A stretch of DNA of 64,000 bases from Streptomyces albipurpureus (GTDB taxonomy: Bacteria > Actinomycetota > Actinomycetes > Streptomycetales > Streptomycetaceae): assembly GCF_023701525.1 (NCBI RefSeq), contig NZ_JAMQAW010000030.1, positions 62,001 to 126,000 of the forward strand, given 5' to 3'. The notes under the pieces were generated by a model. It did not search any database. It saw only the letters and a list, made by a program, of their open reading frames with translations, and had not been told where the DNA came from. Numbering within the stretch: position 1 is the first letter of the stretch; the number at the start of each line of letters is the position of its first letter. This document shows, one piece after another, positions 10,384-19,337 of this stretch. Both the position numbers and the translations under genes were made by a program.

Positions 10384-10420
10384 CCAGGGGCCCCATCGAT
10401 CTTCTCGATGGGGCCCCTGG
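10384..10420. terminator. Bidirectional terminator between DUF1877 and tRNA-Arg
   Basis: Perfect 16-bp inverted repeat CCAGGGGCCCCATCGA / TCGATGGGGCCCCTGG around a 5-base loop. It sits 8 bases past the 3' end of the minus-strand tRNA-Arg and 73 bases past the plus-strand DUF1877 stop, so it can end both transcripts. Confidence 0.85.
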
Positions 10421-10427
10421 CCTGCTG

Positions 10428-10500
10428 TGCACTCGGCAGGATTCGAACCTGCAACCTTCTGATCCGTAGTCAGATGCTCTATCCGTTAAGCTACGAGTGC
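10428..10500 (-). tRNA. tRNA-Arg (anticodon ACG)
   Basis: The 73-nt cloverleaf reads GCACTCG at the 5' end paired with CGAGTGC plus A73. The anticodon loop is CTACGGA, anticodon ACG (read ICG), decoding CGU/CGC/CGA arginine codons. The T arm has the standard GGTTCGAATCC. The 3' CCA is not encoded. Confidence 0.95.
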
Positions 10501-10691
10501 TTAGCGTTCCGGTCTTTTTGGGCCGGTCGGCGTTGCGAGAACAACATTACATGACCTGCGCCGCCAGGTGAAATCCGTTAAGCAAACCGCACCTGACCTG
10601 CGGAAATACCTTGATCAAGGGTGTCGCGACCACTCGAACCAAGCCTGCGGCGAAGAGTCGGAGGCGGGGGCTGAAGGCCCGTCGCGGGAAA

Positions 10692-10727
10692 CGTCGAAGC
10701 CCCGACCACAGGGTCGGGGCTTCGACG
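10692..10727 (-). terminator. Terminator after tRNA-Ser(GCT)
   Basis: Perfect 16-bp inverted repeat CGTCGAAGCCCCGACC / GGTCGGGGCTTCGACG with loop ACAG, immediately 3' of the minus-strand tRNA-Ser. Confidence 0.85.
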
Positions 10728-10734
10728 ATCAAGC

Positions 10735-10828
10735 TGGCGGAGGCGGAGGGATTTGAACCCTCGATGGGTTTTAAGACCCAAACCGCATTAGCAGTGCGGC
10801 GCCATAGACCGGACTAGGCGACGCCTCC
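10735..10828 (-). tRNA. tRNA-Ser (anticodon GCT), CCA encoded
   Basis: The acceptor stem is GGAGGCG/CGCCTCC with discriminator G73 and an encoded CCA. The anticodon stem-loop is CCGCA-CTGCTAA-TGCGG, anticodon GCT for AGC/AGU. The long variable arm is typical of tRNA-Ser. Compare the second GCT serine tRNA at 51258-51341, which is quite different in sequence and lacks an encoded CCA. Confidence 0.95.
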
Positions 10829-11200
10829 AGCACACCCGCCCATAGCGCGCGAGTGGTGTGCAGATGATGACACAGACGAGTGCGGTGTCACCAATCGCTG
10901 ACCACGGTACTAGGCGTGCGTGCCGCAGGGCAAAGCGCTGGATGTCGGATGGCCGAAGACGGGGTGGATGGCTGTTCACGATTGGCCGCGGTCCGGTTGC
11001 GCAACGCCCGGGCGTGCCGAGCGTTAGAAGCGTTGGGGACGCCGGGGCACCCGCCTCGGGCCGGGGACCGTGCGCGGAAGGTCGCGCGAGGGACCCGCGC
11101 GAGGACCCTCGCTGGGATCGGTGTCCGGGCAGTGGCCCATCGCCGATGTCGGTGCGGATCATCGCGGACACCGCCCCTCGACCGACTTCCAGGAGCGTCC
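10829..11200. other. Spacer upstream of the SSI gene
   Basis: I see no gene in these 370 bases. Open frames run through it but have no ribosome site and give Arg-rich sequence. It must hold the promoters of the leftward tRNA-Ser and the rightward inhibitor gene; I could not fix -10/-35 elements. Confidence 0.4.
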
Positions 11201-11644
11201 ATGCTGCGCCGCCTCATCCTCACCGCGACCGCCTCCGCCGCCGCGCTAGTCGCCGCCGTACCCGTCGCCGGGGCCACCACCCTGCCCTTTCCGCTGCCGC
11301 TGTTCTCGGCTCCGGAGCTGGACCGGCTCACCGTGGTCGTCTCCGAGACGGGCAACACCCGCGCGGATGGCCGGTATGAGCTGAAGTGCGACCCTGCCGG
11401 CGGGACGCACCCCGCCGCCGAGCGCGCCTGCACCCGGTTGGATGAGCTTGGTCAAGACGGCAGCGACCCCTTCGCTCCGGTCCCCGAAGGGCAGATGTGC
11501 ACCCAGCAGTCCGGTGGCCCCGCCACCGCTCGGGTGACCGGAACCTGGCGGGGTAACCCGGTTGATGCCGTGTTCAGCCGCACGGACGGGTGTGAGATCT
11601 CTCGCTGGCGAACCATGGAACCCGTACTGCCCAGCACCAGGTGA
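11201..11644 (+). CDS. Streptomyces subtilisin inhibitor (SSI)-family protein with divergent reactive loop
   Basis: The protein has 147 residues. ATG at 11201 follows AGGAG by five bases. A Sec signal peptide (MLRRLILTATASAAALVAA) ends near PVAGA. The mature part has the SSI layout: beta strand LTVVVSETGN, then C-x8-9-HPAAERAC, then the reactive-loop Cys (EGQMC) and the last Cys (DGC), giving the two expected disulphides. SSI proteins are dimeric extracellular inhibitors of serine proteases, controlling subtilisin- and trypsin-like enzymes around aerial growth. By alignment with the canonical CPMVYDP loop, this protein has CTQQSGGP, putting Gln at P1 instead of Met, Lys or Arg and adding a residue. 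Inhibitory specificity is therefore uncertain. It is transcribed alone. Confidence 0.85.
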   Translation: MLRRLILTATASAAALVAAVPVAGATTLPFPLPLFSAPELDRLTVVVSETGNTRADGRYELKCDPAGGTHPAAERACTRLDELGQDGSDPFAPVPEGQMCTQQSGGPATARVTGTWRGNPVDAVFSRTDGCEISRWRTMEPVLPSTR

Positions 11645-11817
11645 GAGTGCCGAGGTCACGGCATATACACGAAACCTCAAGCACGCCTCCCCCCGATCCA
11701 CCGTCCCGCTCTCATCTGCTGCCTTTAGACTCCCTCCAGTGACAGGTTGAGCCCAGAGAGCAAGATGGGAACTGGCTGTCCCTTACACACGCTGTAGGTC
11801 AGGGAGGAACCGTCGTC

Positions 11818-14800
11818 GTGAGCAGCAGGCCATCCCGAGGCGCTGCTCGCCTCGCGGCAATACTCGACGCACTCCCCGACGGCTTGGTGCTCGTCAACTG
11901 CAACGGCACAGTCGTCAACGCCAACACCATCGCCCTTGAGCTCTTTGAGACTCCGGGCACCGCGCTCGTCGGGCGCGGGCTGCTTGATCTGCTGCCCGCG
12001 TTCGACTCTCGGCTGATCCCCGGTTCGATGCGCCGCCCTGAGGCGGCGGACGAGCGGGGGCGCACCAAGCCGACACGGATGGTCGCCCGCCGTACGGACG
12101 GCAGCGAGTTCCCCGTAGAGGTGACCAGCGCCAGCCTTGAGGACGGACGCAAGGCGTACGACACGTACAGCGGTGGCTTCACCGGCGACGAGTTGCTGAT
12201 GCTCGTCCTGCGGGATCTGTCCGGGACGGTGGACACCGAGGCCGAACTGGCCCGTTCGCAGCGCCAGACCGAGATGATCCTGCGGGCCGCCGCCGAGGGC
12301 GTGGTCGGTACGGACACCGACGGCCGGGTCGTGCTGGTCAACCCGGCCGCCGCGCAAATCCTCGGCTTCCGCGCCAGTGACCTCGGTGGCCAGGAGCTGC
12401 ACCCGCTGATCCTGCACTCGCGGGAGGACGGCAAGCCCTTCCCGTACGCGGAGTCGCCGCTGGCGGACACCCTGAAGTCCGGCCGCAAGCACCGGGTGCG
12501 AGGCCAGGTGCTGTGGGCGAAGAACGGCGCGCGGGTACCGGTGGATCTGACGACGGCGCCGGTGCGCGACGGGGATCAGCTCGTCGGTGCCGTGATGACC
12601 TTCACCGACCGGCGCCCGTATGAGGAGCTGGAGAAGAGCCACGCCGAGGAACTCGACAGCACCATCGAGCGGCTGAACAAGGAACTGGCGGAGACCACCG
12701 AACGCCTGACCGCCGAACTGGCGGACAAGGCCGAGCGGTACACCTCCGAGATCGAGCGGCGCGATGAGCGCTATCTGGAGCTGGGGGCCAGTCATGAGCA
12801 GCTGACGGCGGTGCTCGGTGGCTCGCTGCGCGGGCCGCTGGAGGAGCTCCGCTCCGAACTGGGCACGCTCGCCGCCGATCCGGCGGGGCAGCTCTGGCCG
12901 GAGGCCAACCAGATCCTGCACCATCTGGCCGCCGGATACGCCCGGATGACGACACTCATCGACAATGTGCTCGGCTTCCAGCGTCTCGACACGGGGGTGG
13001 AGCAGCTCTACAAGGCCAAGGCTCAGCTCGATGCGGTGGTCGCCGCCGGAGTTGAGGGTGCGGTGGAGCTGATCGGCCCTGGCCGGGTGCAGTTCGCCGT
13101 GCATGCACCGCCGATAGAGGTCGAGGTGGACGGGGGCCGGCTGGCGACGGCGCTGGCGCATCTGGTCGCCGATGTGGCCGGGGTGGATTCCACCGGCAAG
13201 ACGCGGCTGCTGCCGGACGGCGGCTATGTGGACTCCACCATCGTCGTCGCGGCGGCGCAGCGCGGCGAGGTCGTACGGATCGAGGTGCGGGGCCCGTTCA
13301 CCGGGGGCGATCCGGTGCACCAGCCGATTGTGCGCGGGATCGTCCAGGCGCACGGCGGGGTGCTCCAGACACACGAGGTGCCGGGCACCAGTGGCAGTGC
13401 GTACGTCCTTGAGGTGCCGTTGGGCGAGGGCGCGGGAGTCGTACCGCTCGCTCCCGCACCGGACGTCGTGGCTCCGGTCGACGGTGGCACCGCCGGTGAC
13501 GGGATCGTCCTGCCGGAGCAGCTCGGGTCCCCGGAGACATTGGGCGGCGGCCGACGGCGCGCCCGCAGGGGCTCCACGGACGCCTTCTTGGAGAGCCCCG
13601 TCGCTTCCCAGAGCACCGGGGAGTCCCCGCCGACACCGCCCACGGGACGGCGAAGGGCCCATACGGATGAGCTCCAGCCGGGGGGTGGCGGGCAGGACCT
13701 GATCCCGGCCCAGGACTCCGGCGGCACCGGGGGAGCCCGTGCCGGCGTCGCGGACGGCCGCTCCGGTACGCAGGGGGACGGTACGGGGCGACGGCGCGGA
13801 CGGCCCAGCCCCACCGATTCGCCCGTCGCGGTTACCGCGGGCACGGGTAAGCCCACCGAGGGTTCCGTGGTCACGGCGGCGGAAGGCGCGGCGGCGACCG
13901 GTCGTCCCGCACGTGGTCAGACGGTGCCTCCGCAGGGTGTGCCCGTCGATCCCCAGGGGTTGGGCCAGCGCGGACACCAAGGTGTGATGCATGAGTTGCC
14001 CGCCGGCTCGCAGCTGCCGGCGCGGCAACTGCCGAGCGCCGCCGATGCTCAGGCGAGCGGACGAAGGGCGCGTCGCGCACTGGCTCCCGCTCCCGCCGAG
14101 ACCGGGGGGGCTTCCGCGCAGGAGGCGGGCCGTTCGGCCTTCGCCCTGCCGCCGGCCCAGGCCGATCGCGTACCGCCCAGGACAGGGCAGGCTGACACCT
14201 CCCCGGCCGCTCAGCACGATCTCGTACGCGCCGAACCCGGCGCCGATCACACGCCACCGCAGCAGCATCCGCTGCCGACCGGGCGGCGAAGGGCCGCCGA
14301 TCTGACGCAGCCCCAGGGATGGGACGAGCGGGGGACGGCCGGGGCCGGTTCCGCAGCCGTATCCGCCGACGATGCGACCGGCCAGCACATGGCGACCTCG
14401 GACGAGGCCGCTCCTGGAGAGGGTCCACGGGCGGGCTCGGAATCCGGTCAGGACGCCGGTTCCCTCGCCCTGCCGATGCCCAACTTCGCGGCCCTGAGGG
14501 GAGCGTCGAGCGGAGCCGGCAACGACCCCATGGGTGCGCCCCGATCGGGATCGCAGCACGCTGGGCACACGCATTCCGCCGGATCTCAGCCGACACCCCA
14601 GTCCACCGGGTCCCAGCATGTGGCGCCCCACTCCCCGGGGCCCAAGTCCATTGCCCAACCACTGCCCGCCGAGGCGCCGCTGCCGGCTGACGCCTCGCAG
14701 GGCCGGGCGTTCAGCGTGCGCACGCTCGGGCAGGGTGCGCCCCTGGCTCAGCAGATCGCCGACGCCGAGCAGCAGCAGTCCGAGGCCAAGGCCCACTCCG

Positions 14801-15804
14801 ACAAACAGGGCGGCCAGGCGTCTGGCTCCGGCCGTCGCCGCAAGCTGGGTACGCCATCCGAGGGTGAGCGGCCGGAGGCATCCGCCCGGCCGCATCCCCA
14901 GCTCCAGCCGCCCATCCCGGCGCAGCCCGGAGCGCGAAGGCCCATCGAGCGGTCGGAGGGGCGGGCGTACGCCATAGGAGCACCCGACGAGGGTGCTGAG
15001 GGGCCCGAGCCGCTGGACGGCCCGGGTGGGGCCATTGAGGTGGCGAACCGTCCGCATCCGCAGCCCGTGGACGATGAGCTGCCACCCGAGCCGTTGGACA
15101 ACCCCCGGCGGTTGCTGGTGTGGCCCGCGCCTGATGTCTCCACCCAGCAGGCGCTCAGCGAGCGGGGCTACCGCCCTGTCGTCGTGCACTCGCGCGAGGA
15201 GGTGGACGCGCAGATCGCGGCCTTCCCGGCGGCGCTCTTCGTCGATCCGCTGACCGGTCCGATCACCCGTACCGCGCTGCAGTCCCTGCGTCAGGCAGCC
15301 GTGGCCGCCGAGGTACCCGTGTTGGTGACGGCGGGGCTGGGCCAGGCGACGAGGGAAGCGGCCTATGGCGCCGATCCGGCCATCCTGCTCAAGGCGCTGG
15401 CGCCGCGCGACAGTGAGCAGCATCCCCCGCGGGTGCTGTTGATCGAGGAGCATGAGGAGATCGCTCTCGCGCTCACCGCGACCCTGGAGCGGCGGGGGAT
15501 GCAGGTTGCCCGCGCGGGCGCGGACACGGACGCCGTCATGCTCGCTTCTCAGACGCGACCGAATCTGGTGGTCATGGATCTGATGCAGATCCGCCGTCGA
15601 AGGGCGGGGATCATTGACTGGCTGCGGGCGAACGGTCAACTGAATCGGACTCCTCTGGTCGTCTACACCTCGGCGGGTCTCAATCGGGCGGATCTGCCGC
15701 GGCTCTCTTCGGGGGAGACAGTGCTCTTCCTTGCCGAGCGCTCCACCAGTAGCGAGGTGCAGGCACGCATCGTGGATCTACTGGCGAAGATCGGAACGAA
15801 CTGA
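11818..15804 (+). CDS. Giant PAS sensor-like protein with degenerate kinase core, disordered linker and receiver-like C-terminus
   Basis: The protein has 1,328 residues; GTG at 11818 follows AGGGAGG. Parts in order: PAS 1 (about 10-130, ILDALPDGLVLVNCNGTVV), PAS 2 (about 150-265, ILRAAAEGVVGTDTDGRVVL), a charged coiled coil (about 268-330), a HisKA-like segment (about 330-395), an ATPase-like domain (about 400-545, ending GGVLQTHEVPGTSGSAYVLEV), a Pro/Gly/Ser/Arg-rich disordered stretch (about 550-1090), then two receiver-like domains (about 1090-1200 and 1205-1325). In the HisKA segment the position of the phospho-acceptor His reads LTAVLGGSLRGPLEEL, so the His is absent. The last receiver keeps VVMDLMQ as phospho-site Asp and YTSAG but lacks the usual Lys (FLAERS). 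The protein looks like a scaffold or signal integrator rather than an active kinase. A long antisense frame across it is a codon-bias shadow. Confidence 0.8.
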   Translation: MSSRPSRGAARLAAILDALPDGLVLVNCNGTVVNANTIALELFETPGTALVGRGLLDLLPAFDSRLIPGSMRRPEAADERGRTKPTRMVARRTDGSEFPVEVTSASLEDGRKAYDTYSGGFTGDELLMLVLRDLSGTVDTEAELARSQRQTEMILRAAAEGVVGTDTDGRVVLVNPAAAQILGFRASDLGGQELHPLILHSREDGKPFPYAESPLADTLKSGRKHRVRGQVLWAKNGARVPVDLTTAPVRDGDQLVGAVMTFTDRRPYEELEKSHAEELDSTIERLNKELAETTERLTAELADKAERYTSEIERRDERYLELGASHEQLTAVLGGSLRGPLEELRSELGTLAADPAGQLWPEANQILHHLAAGYARMTTLIDNVLGFQRLDTGVEQLYKAKAQLDAVVAAGVEGAVELIGPGRVQFAVHAPPIEVEVDGGRLATALAHLVADVAGVDSTGKTRLLPDGGYVDSTIVVAAAQRGEVVRIEVRGPFTGGDPVHQPIVRGIVQAHGGVLQTHEVPGTSGSAYVLEVPLGEGAGVVPLAPAPDVVAPVDGGTAGDGIVLPEQLGSPETLGGGRRRARRGSTDAFLESPVASQSTGESPPTPPTGRRRAHTDELQPGGGGQDLIPAQDSGGTGGARAGVADGRSGTQGDGTGRRRGRPSPTDSPVAVTAGTGKPTEGSVVTAAEGAAATGRPARGQTVPPQGVPVDPQGLGQRGHQGVMHELPAGSQLPARQLPSAADAQASGRRARRALAPAPAETGGASAQEAGRSAFALPPAQADRVPPRTGQADTSPAAQHDLVRAEPGADHTPPQQHPLPTGRRRAADLTQPQGWDERGTAGAGSAAVSADDATGQHMATSDEAAPGEGPRAGSESGQDAGSLALPMPNFAALRGASSGAGNDPMGAPRSGSQHAGHTHSAGSQPTPQSTGSQHVAPHSPGPKSIAQPLPAEAPLPADASQGRAFSVRTLGQGAPLAQQIADAEQQQSEAKAHSDKQGGQASGSGRRRKLGTPSEGERPEASARPHPQLQPPIPAQPGARRPIERSEGRAYAIGAPDEGAEGPEPLDGPGGAIEVANRPHPQPVDDELPPEPLDNPRRLLVWPAPDVSTQQALSERGYRPVVVHSREEVDAQIAAFPAALFVDPLTGPITRTALQSLRQAAVAAEVPVLVTAGLGQATREAAYGADPAILLKALAPRDSEQHPPRVLLIEEHEEIALALTATLERRGMQVARAGADTDAVMLASQTRPNLVVMDLMQIRRRRAGIIDWLRANGQLNRTPLVVYTSAGLNRADLPRLSSGETVLFLAERSTSSEVQARIVDLLAKIGTN

Positions 15805-16388
15805 CCTACTGGTGATGGCTGGTGATGGCTGGTGATGGCTGGTGAGAATCGGTTCGGGCCGGGTCCGCCCAGAGCGGGGCCGCGAGGGATCGGTTCGACT
15901 CCCCGACAGGGCAAGGCAGGCGTCCGCAGGCCTCGCTCAGGGCCTGAGGACCCGCAAGGGGCTTGTCTCGCCGCATCGGGGCAGCTCTGAGTAAGCCGGG
16001 GAGGATGGGGAGGGCTGGGATAGGGGGCCGAGGCAGCAAGCCCTCTTGGACCCGCGGTCCCGCCCGGAACAGCATGGATGCGGGTGCGTCTGGGCTGTGC
16101 TGATCGCCCGCGGGCCTGTCAGCCCACCGAACTGCCGTCCTGACCAGGAGGAGCAGACCTGACTGCCGCTCCCCGGCCGGGCTCGGTAGGACCGATCGTC
16201 GACCGGGCAGGCGCAAGCGACGGCGGCGGCGTCAGCCGCAGCGATGTATTCCGTACTGATCTGTCGCCCGTGGGGTGTCCCATGGGCGCTCCGGTCGGAT
16301 GTCCATGTTCTGAAGAGTAGAGGCAGCCACTGACATCGAGACTCGAACGTGGGTTCCGGTGGTCGTGGCACGGGCGCTGACCGACGCA
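15805..16388. other. Spacer with a 10-bp tandem repeat
   Basis: Directly after the PAS protein stop codon, GGTGATGGCT is repeated three times with a partial fourth copy (15811-15845). The rest shows no supported gene, RNA or operator. It lies between convergent genes. Confidence 0.5.
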
Positions 16389-16421
16389 ACCGGCCCCCGC
16401 GGGCAAAGCGCGGGGGCCGGT
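16389..16421. terminator. Terminator of the acyl-CoA ligase gene
   Basis: Perfect 13-bp inverted repeat ACCGGCCCCCGCG / CGCGGGGGCCGGT with a 7-base loop, 31 bases past the minus-strand ligase stop codon. Confidence 0.8.
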
Positions 16422-16452
16422 CAGTCCGTCCCAGGCTCTGGGAGGCGCGGTT

Positions 16453-18099
16453 CTACGCCTCGGTGACGTCCAACTCGCCGTCCGCGTACTGCTTGCGGAT
16501 CACCTTCTTGTCGAACTTGCCCACACTCGTCTTCGGCACCACGGAAATCACCGACCAGCGCTCCGGGAGTTGCCACTTGGGGATGGTCTCGGAGAGGAAC
16601 GCCTTCAACTCCCCGTACCCCGCGGTGGAACCTTCCTTCAGCACGACCGTCGCCAGCGGGCGCTCGCCCCACTTCTCGTCCGGAACCGCCACCACCGCGG
16701 CTTCGGTCACCTCGGGGTGGGCCATCAGCGCATTCTCCAACTGGACACTGGAGATCCATTCCCCACCGGACTTGATCACGTCCTTCGCCCGGTCGGTGAG
16801 GGTCAGATAGCCGTCCGGGCTGATGACACCCACATCGCCCGTCTTCAGCCAGCCGTCCGCGCTGAACTTGTCCGCGGGCCGGAAGTCCTCGCCGCCCGCG
16901 CCCCCGTAGTACGAACCAGCGATCCAGGGTCCACGGACCTCCAGCTCACCGGCCGACTCCCCGTCCCACGGTAGAAACTCATCGGCGGGTCCGACCAATC
17001 GCGCTTCGACACCCGCCGGGAACCGGCCCTGGGTGATCCGGTAGGGCCACTCCTCGTCGGCGGTCAGCCCGGCCGGGGGGTGGGACATCGTGCCGAGGGG
17101 CGAGGTCTCCGTCATGCCCCAGGCATGGCAGAGGCGGACGCCGAGTTTGTCGTATGCCTCCATCAGCGCGGGCGGACAGGCCGCACCACCGATGGTGACC
17201 TGCTTCATGGAGCTGATGTCACGCGGATTCGCGGTGACTTCGGCCAGCAGCCCCTGCCAGATGGTGGGGACGGCCGCGGCGTGAGTGGGTTTCTCGCGCT
17301 CGATCATCTCCGCGAGCGGCGCAGGCTGGAGGAAACGGTCCGGCATCAGCATGTTGATGCCGGTCATAAACGTGGCGGTCGGCAGTCCCCAGGCGTTCAC
17401 ATGGAACTGCGGCACCACCACCAGCGAAGTGTCATGGTTGGTCAGGCCCATCGATTCGGCCATGTTGACCTGCATCGAATGCAGATAGATGGACCGGTGG
17501 GAGTAGACCACGCCCTTGGGGTCCCCCGTGGTGCCGGAGGTGTAGCACATGGCGGCGGCGGCACGCTCATCCAACTCGGGCCAGTCGTAGCTGGTCGGGC
17601 GCCCGGCAATCAGCTCTTCGTACTCGTGTACCCGCGCGTCGGCATCGGCGAGTAGCGCGCGGTCCCCCGGGCCCGAGACGACGATGTGCTCGATCGTCGG
17701 CAGGTGCGGAAGGAGCGGTGCCAGCAGGGGCAGCAGGGTGCCGTTGACGATAACGGCTCGGTCCGCGGCGTGATTGACGATCCAGACGAGTTGCTCGGCC
17801 GGCAGCCGGAGGTTGAGGGTATGGAGGACGGCGCCCATGGAGGGGATCGCAAGATACGCCTCGACATGCTCAGCGTTGTTCCACATCAGGGTCGCCACTC
17901 GCTGGTCAGCGTCGATGCCGAATTCATCACGAAGCGCATTGGCCAGCTGCGTCGCCCGATCACCGATCTCAGCAAAGCTGCGGCGGTGTGGTTCGGGCTC
18001 TCCGGTCCACGTCGTGACCTGCGACTTTCCATGGATCGTCATTCCGTGACGCAAGATTCGGGTGACTGTCAGCGGTATGTCCTGCATGGTGCTCAGCAC
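16453..18099 (-). CDS. Acyl-CoA synthetase, medium/long-chain fatty acid type (AMP-forming)
   Basis: The protein has 548 residues. GTG at 18099 follows GGGAGGAC; the frame is open further upstream without a better start. It activates a fatty or related carboxylic acid with ATP and CoA, giving acyl-CoA for beta-oxidation or lipid synthesis. The AMP-binding signature is MCYTSGTTGDPKGVVYSHRS (about residue 180); further motifs are HAWGMTETSP, DGWLKTGDVG, and the C-terminal catalytic-Lys motif PKTSVGKFDKKVI. Length and motif spacing match the FadD/AlkK-like group. No membrane segment is seen. Single gene with its own terminator; no operon partner indicates the substrate. Confidence 0.93.
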   Translation of the reverse strand: MLSTMQDIPLTVTRILRHGMTIHGKSQVTTWTGEPEPHRRSFAEIGDRATQLANALRDEFGIDADQRVATLMWNNAEHVEAYLAIPSMGAVLHTLNLRLPAEQLVWIVNHAADRAVIVNGTLLPLLAPLLPHLPTIEHIVVSGPGDRALLADADARVHEYEELIAGRPTSYDWPELDERAAAAMCYTSGTTGDPKGVVYSHRSIYLHSMQVNMAESMGLTNHDTSLVVVPQFHVNAWGLPTATFMTGINMLMPDRFLQPAPLAEMIEREKPTHAAAVPTIWQGLLAEVTANPRDISSMKQVTIGGAACPPALMEAYDKLGVRLCHAWGMTETSPLGTMSHPPAGLTADEEWPYRITQGRFPAGVEARLVGPADEFLPWDGESAGELEVRGPWIAGSYYGGAGGEDFRPADKFSADGWLKTGDVGVISPDGYLTLTDRAKDVIKSGGEWISSVQLENALMAHPEVTEAAVVAVPDEKWGERPLATVVLKEGSTAGYGELKAFLSETIPKWQLPERWSVISVVPKTSVGKFDKKVIRKQYADGELDVTEA

Positions 18100-18377
18100 G
18101 GCGTCCTCCCGGTGGGCGCTAGCGCTACATGGCAGTAAGGATGAGCAGATTCTGCGCACACGGCATTTGGTATGTCACTACCCCCGGGTAGGTGTTTCGG
18201 CGGGGGCCCTGGAGGGCAGCGTGCGGCTTCCACTGTGGGGCCTGCCACGCATGTTGCGCGACCGGGACGAGTGCATCTGACACGACCGACCACTACGGCA
18301 TCGGACCACCGGGACGACCGGAGCTGGCAGGGCTTCGGTGGGTCGCGATGCTGCACAACGATGTCAGCGTTCCGCGG

Positions 18378-18503
18378 GACAGCGGACGGATGTAACACAG
18401 CAGACGGATGTGGAACGGCAGACGGACGCGGGACAACGGACGAATGTGGAACAGCGGACGGATGTGAGACAGCGGACGGATGTGAGACAGCGGACGGATG
18501 ACT
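18378..18503. repeat. 18-bp tandem repeat array in the ligase/sigma-factor spacer
   Basis: Seven contiguous units of 18 bp, variants of GACAGCGGACGGATGTGA; the last three are nearly identical. There are no spacers, so this is not CRISPR. Smaller repeats follow: GGCTACGGATGACTACGGAT near 18545-18570 and GCAGGTAATC units near 18665-18690. Otherwise the 18100-18752 gap holds no supported gene; it should contain the ligase promoter. Confidence 0.8.
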
Positions 18504-18752
18504 GTGGAACGGGTCGGCCAGGAGAAGGACCCGACCAGGAAACGGATGGCTACGGATGACTACGGATGGCTAGGAACGGACCAGTGATGGAACGGGTCCG
18601 TCGGGAAACGGATCGACAGCGGTTGCGGAGAGAGCCTCAGTGGGTCTCGCGGCCCACAGGTCCTCGCAGGTAATCGCAGGTAATCGCAGGTCAGTGCCAG
18701 GATATGGGGCAGGCGACCGCCTCAGTGGGTACGAAGGGGCGATGGGCGTGAG

Positions 18753-19337
18753 TCAGCGCACCGGGGCCAGCTCAGAGTCCTCCCGGAGCTTGCCCAGTGC
18801 CCTGGAGACCGCGCTCTTGACCGTACCGACGGACACCCCGAGGACCTCGGCGGTCTGGGCCTCACTGAGATCCTCGTAGTAGCGGAGGACGACCATGGCG
18901 CGCTGCCGGTCGGGCAGCTTCATCACGGCGCGCCACATCGCATCTCGGAGGGCCTGCTGCTCCGCAGGGTCCGGCGCGGGCACGACATCGGGCTCGGGCA
19001 TCTCATCGCAAGCGAATTCGTCCACCTTGCGCTTGCGCCACTGCGAGGTACGGGTGTTCAGCAGCGCCCGACGGACATAGCCGTCGAGTGCACGATGGTC
19101 CTCGATCCGCTCCCAGGCGACATAGGTCTTGGTGAGCGCGGTTTGAAGGAGGTCCTCCGCGTCACTCGGGTTGGCGGTGAGCGAGCGTGCCGTGCGCAGC
19201 AGTACGGGCCCCCGCGCCCTTACATACGACGAGAACGACGAATAGCGCGCATAGGTCGCATACCGTGCGTCGGCTCCATACGACGGAGGCACCGGCACGG
19301 CAGCCCTCGAAGCGCTTGTGCAGACTGGCGTGGTCAT
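18753..19337 (-). CDS. ECF RNA polymerase sigma factor, SigE-family type
   Basis: The protein has 194 residues. Sigma region 2 is seen at about 38-100 (YVRARGPVLLRTARSLTAN, SDAEDLLQTALTKTYVAW) and region 4 at about 135-185 (LPDRQRAMVVLRYYEDLSEA, then LGVSVGTVKSAVSRALGKL). This short form with R2 starting FSSYVRARGP is the actinobacterial SigE-family group, which usually lacks an adjacent anti-sigma factor gene. None is adjacent here. The N-terminal 30 residues are Ala/Tyr-rich with repeated TYARYSS. The ATG at 19337 has no ribosome site, so the mRNA may be leaderless. Its regulon is unknown. Confidence 0.9.
   Translation of the reverse strand: MTTPVCTSASRAAVPVPPSYGADARYATYARYSSFSSYVRARGPVLLRTARSLTANPSDAEDLLQTALTKTYVAWERIEDHRALDGYVRRALLNTRTSQWRKRKVDEFACDEMPEPDVVPAPDPAEQQALRDAMWRAVMKLPDRQRAMVVLRYYEDLSEAQTAEVLGVSVGTVKSAVSRALGKLREDSELAPVR

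Noticed and set aside
10428..10828. tRNA genes as attachment sites of an integrated element
   Set aside because: No integrase gene and no direct repeat of a tRNA 3' end were found nearby.
11725..15639. 1,304-codon open frame antisense to the PAS protein
   Set aside because: It mirrors the G+C codon bias of the plus-strand gene, has Arg/Gly/Leu-rich composition, no domain and no ribosome site. The plus-strand product has clear PAS and receiver motifs.
11818..15804. Annotation as an active hybrid histidine kinase
   Set aside because: The phospho-acceptor His is absent in the HisKA-like segment and the terminal receiver lacks its Lys.
18378..18503. Possible CRISPR array
   Set aside because: Units are contiguous with no spacers, only 18 bp long, and no cas gene is in the window.
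18172..18559. Frames encoding repeated TADG/QRTDV peptides
   Set aside because: Produced by the 18-bp tandem repeat; several frames are equally open and none has a ribosome site.
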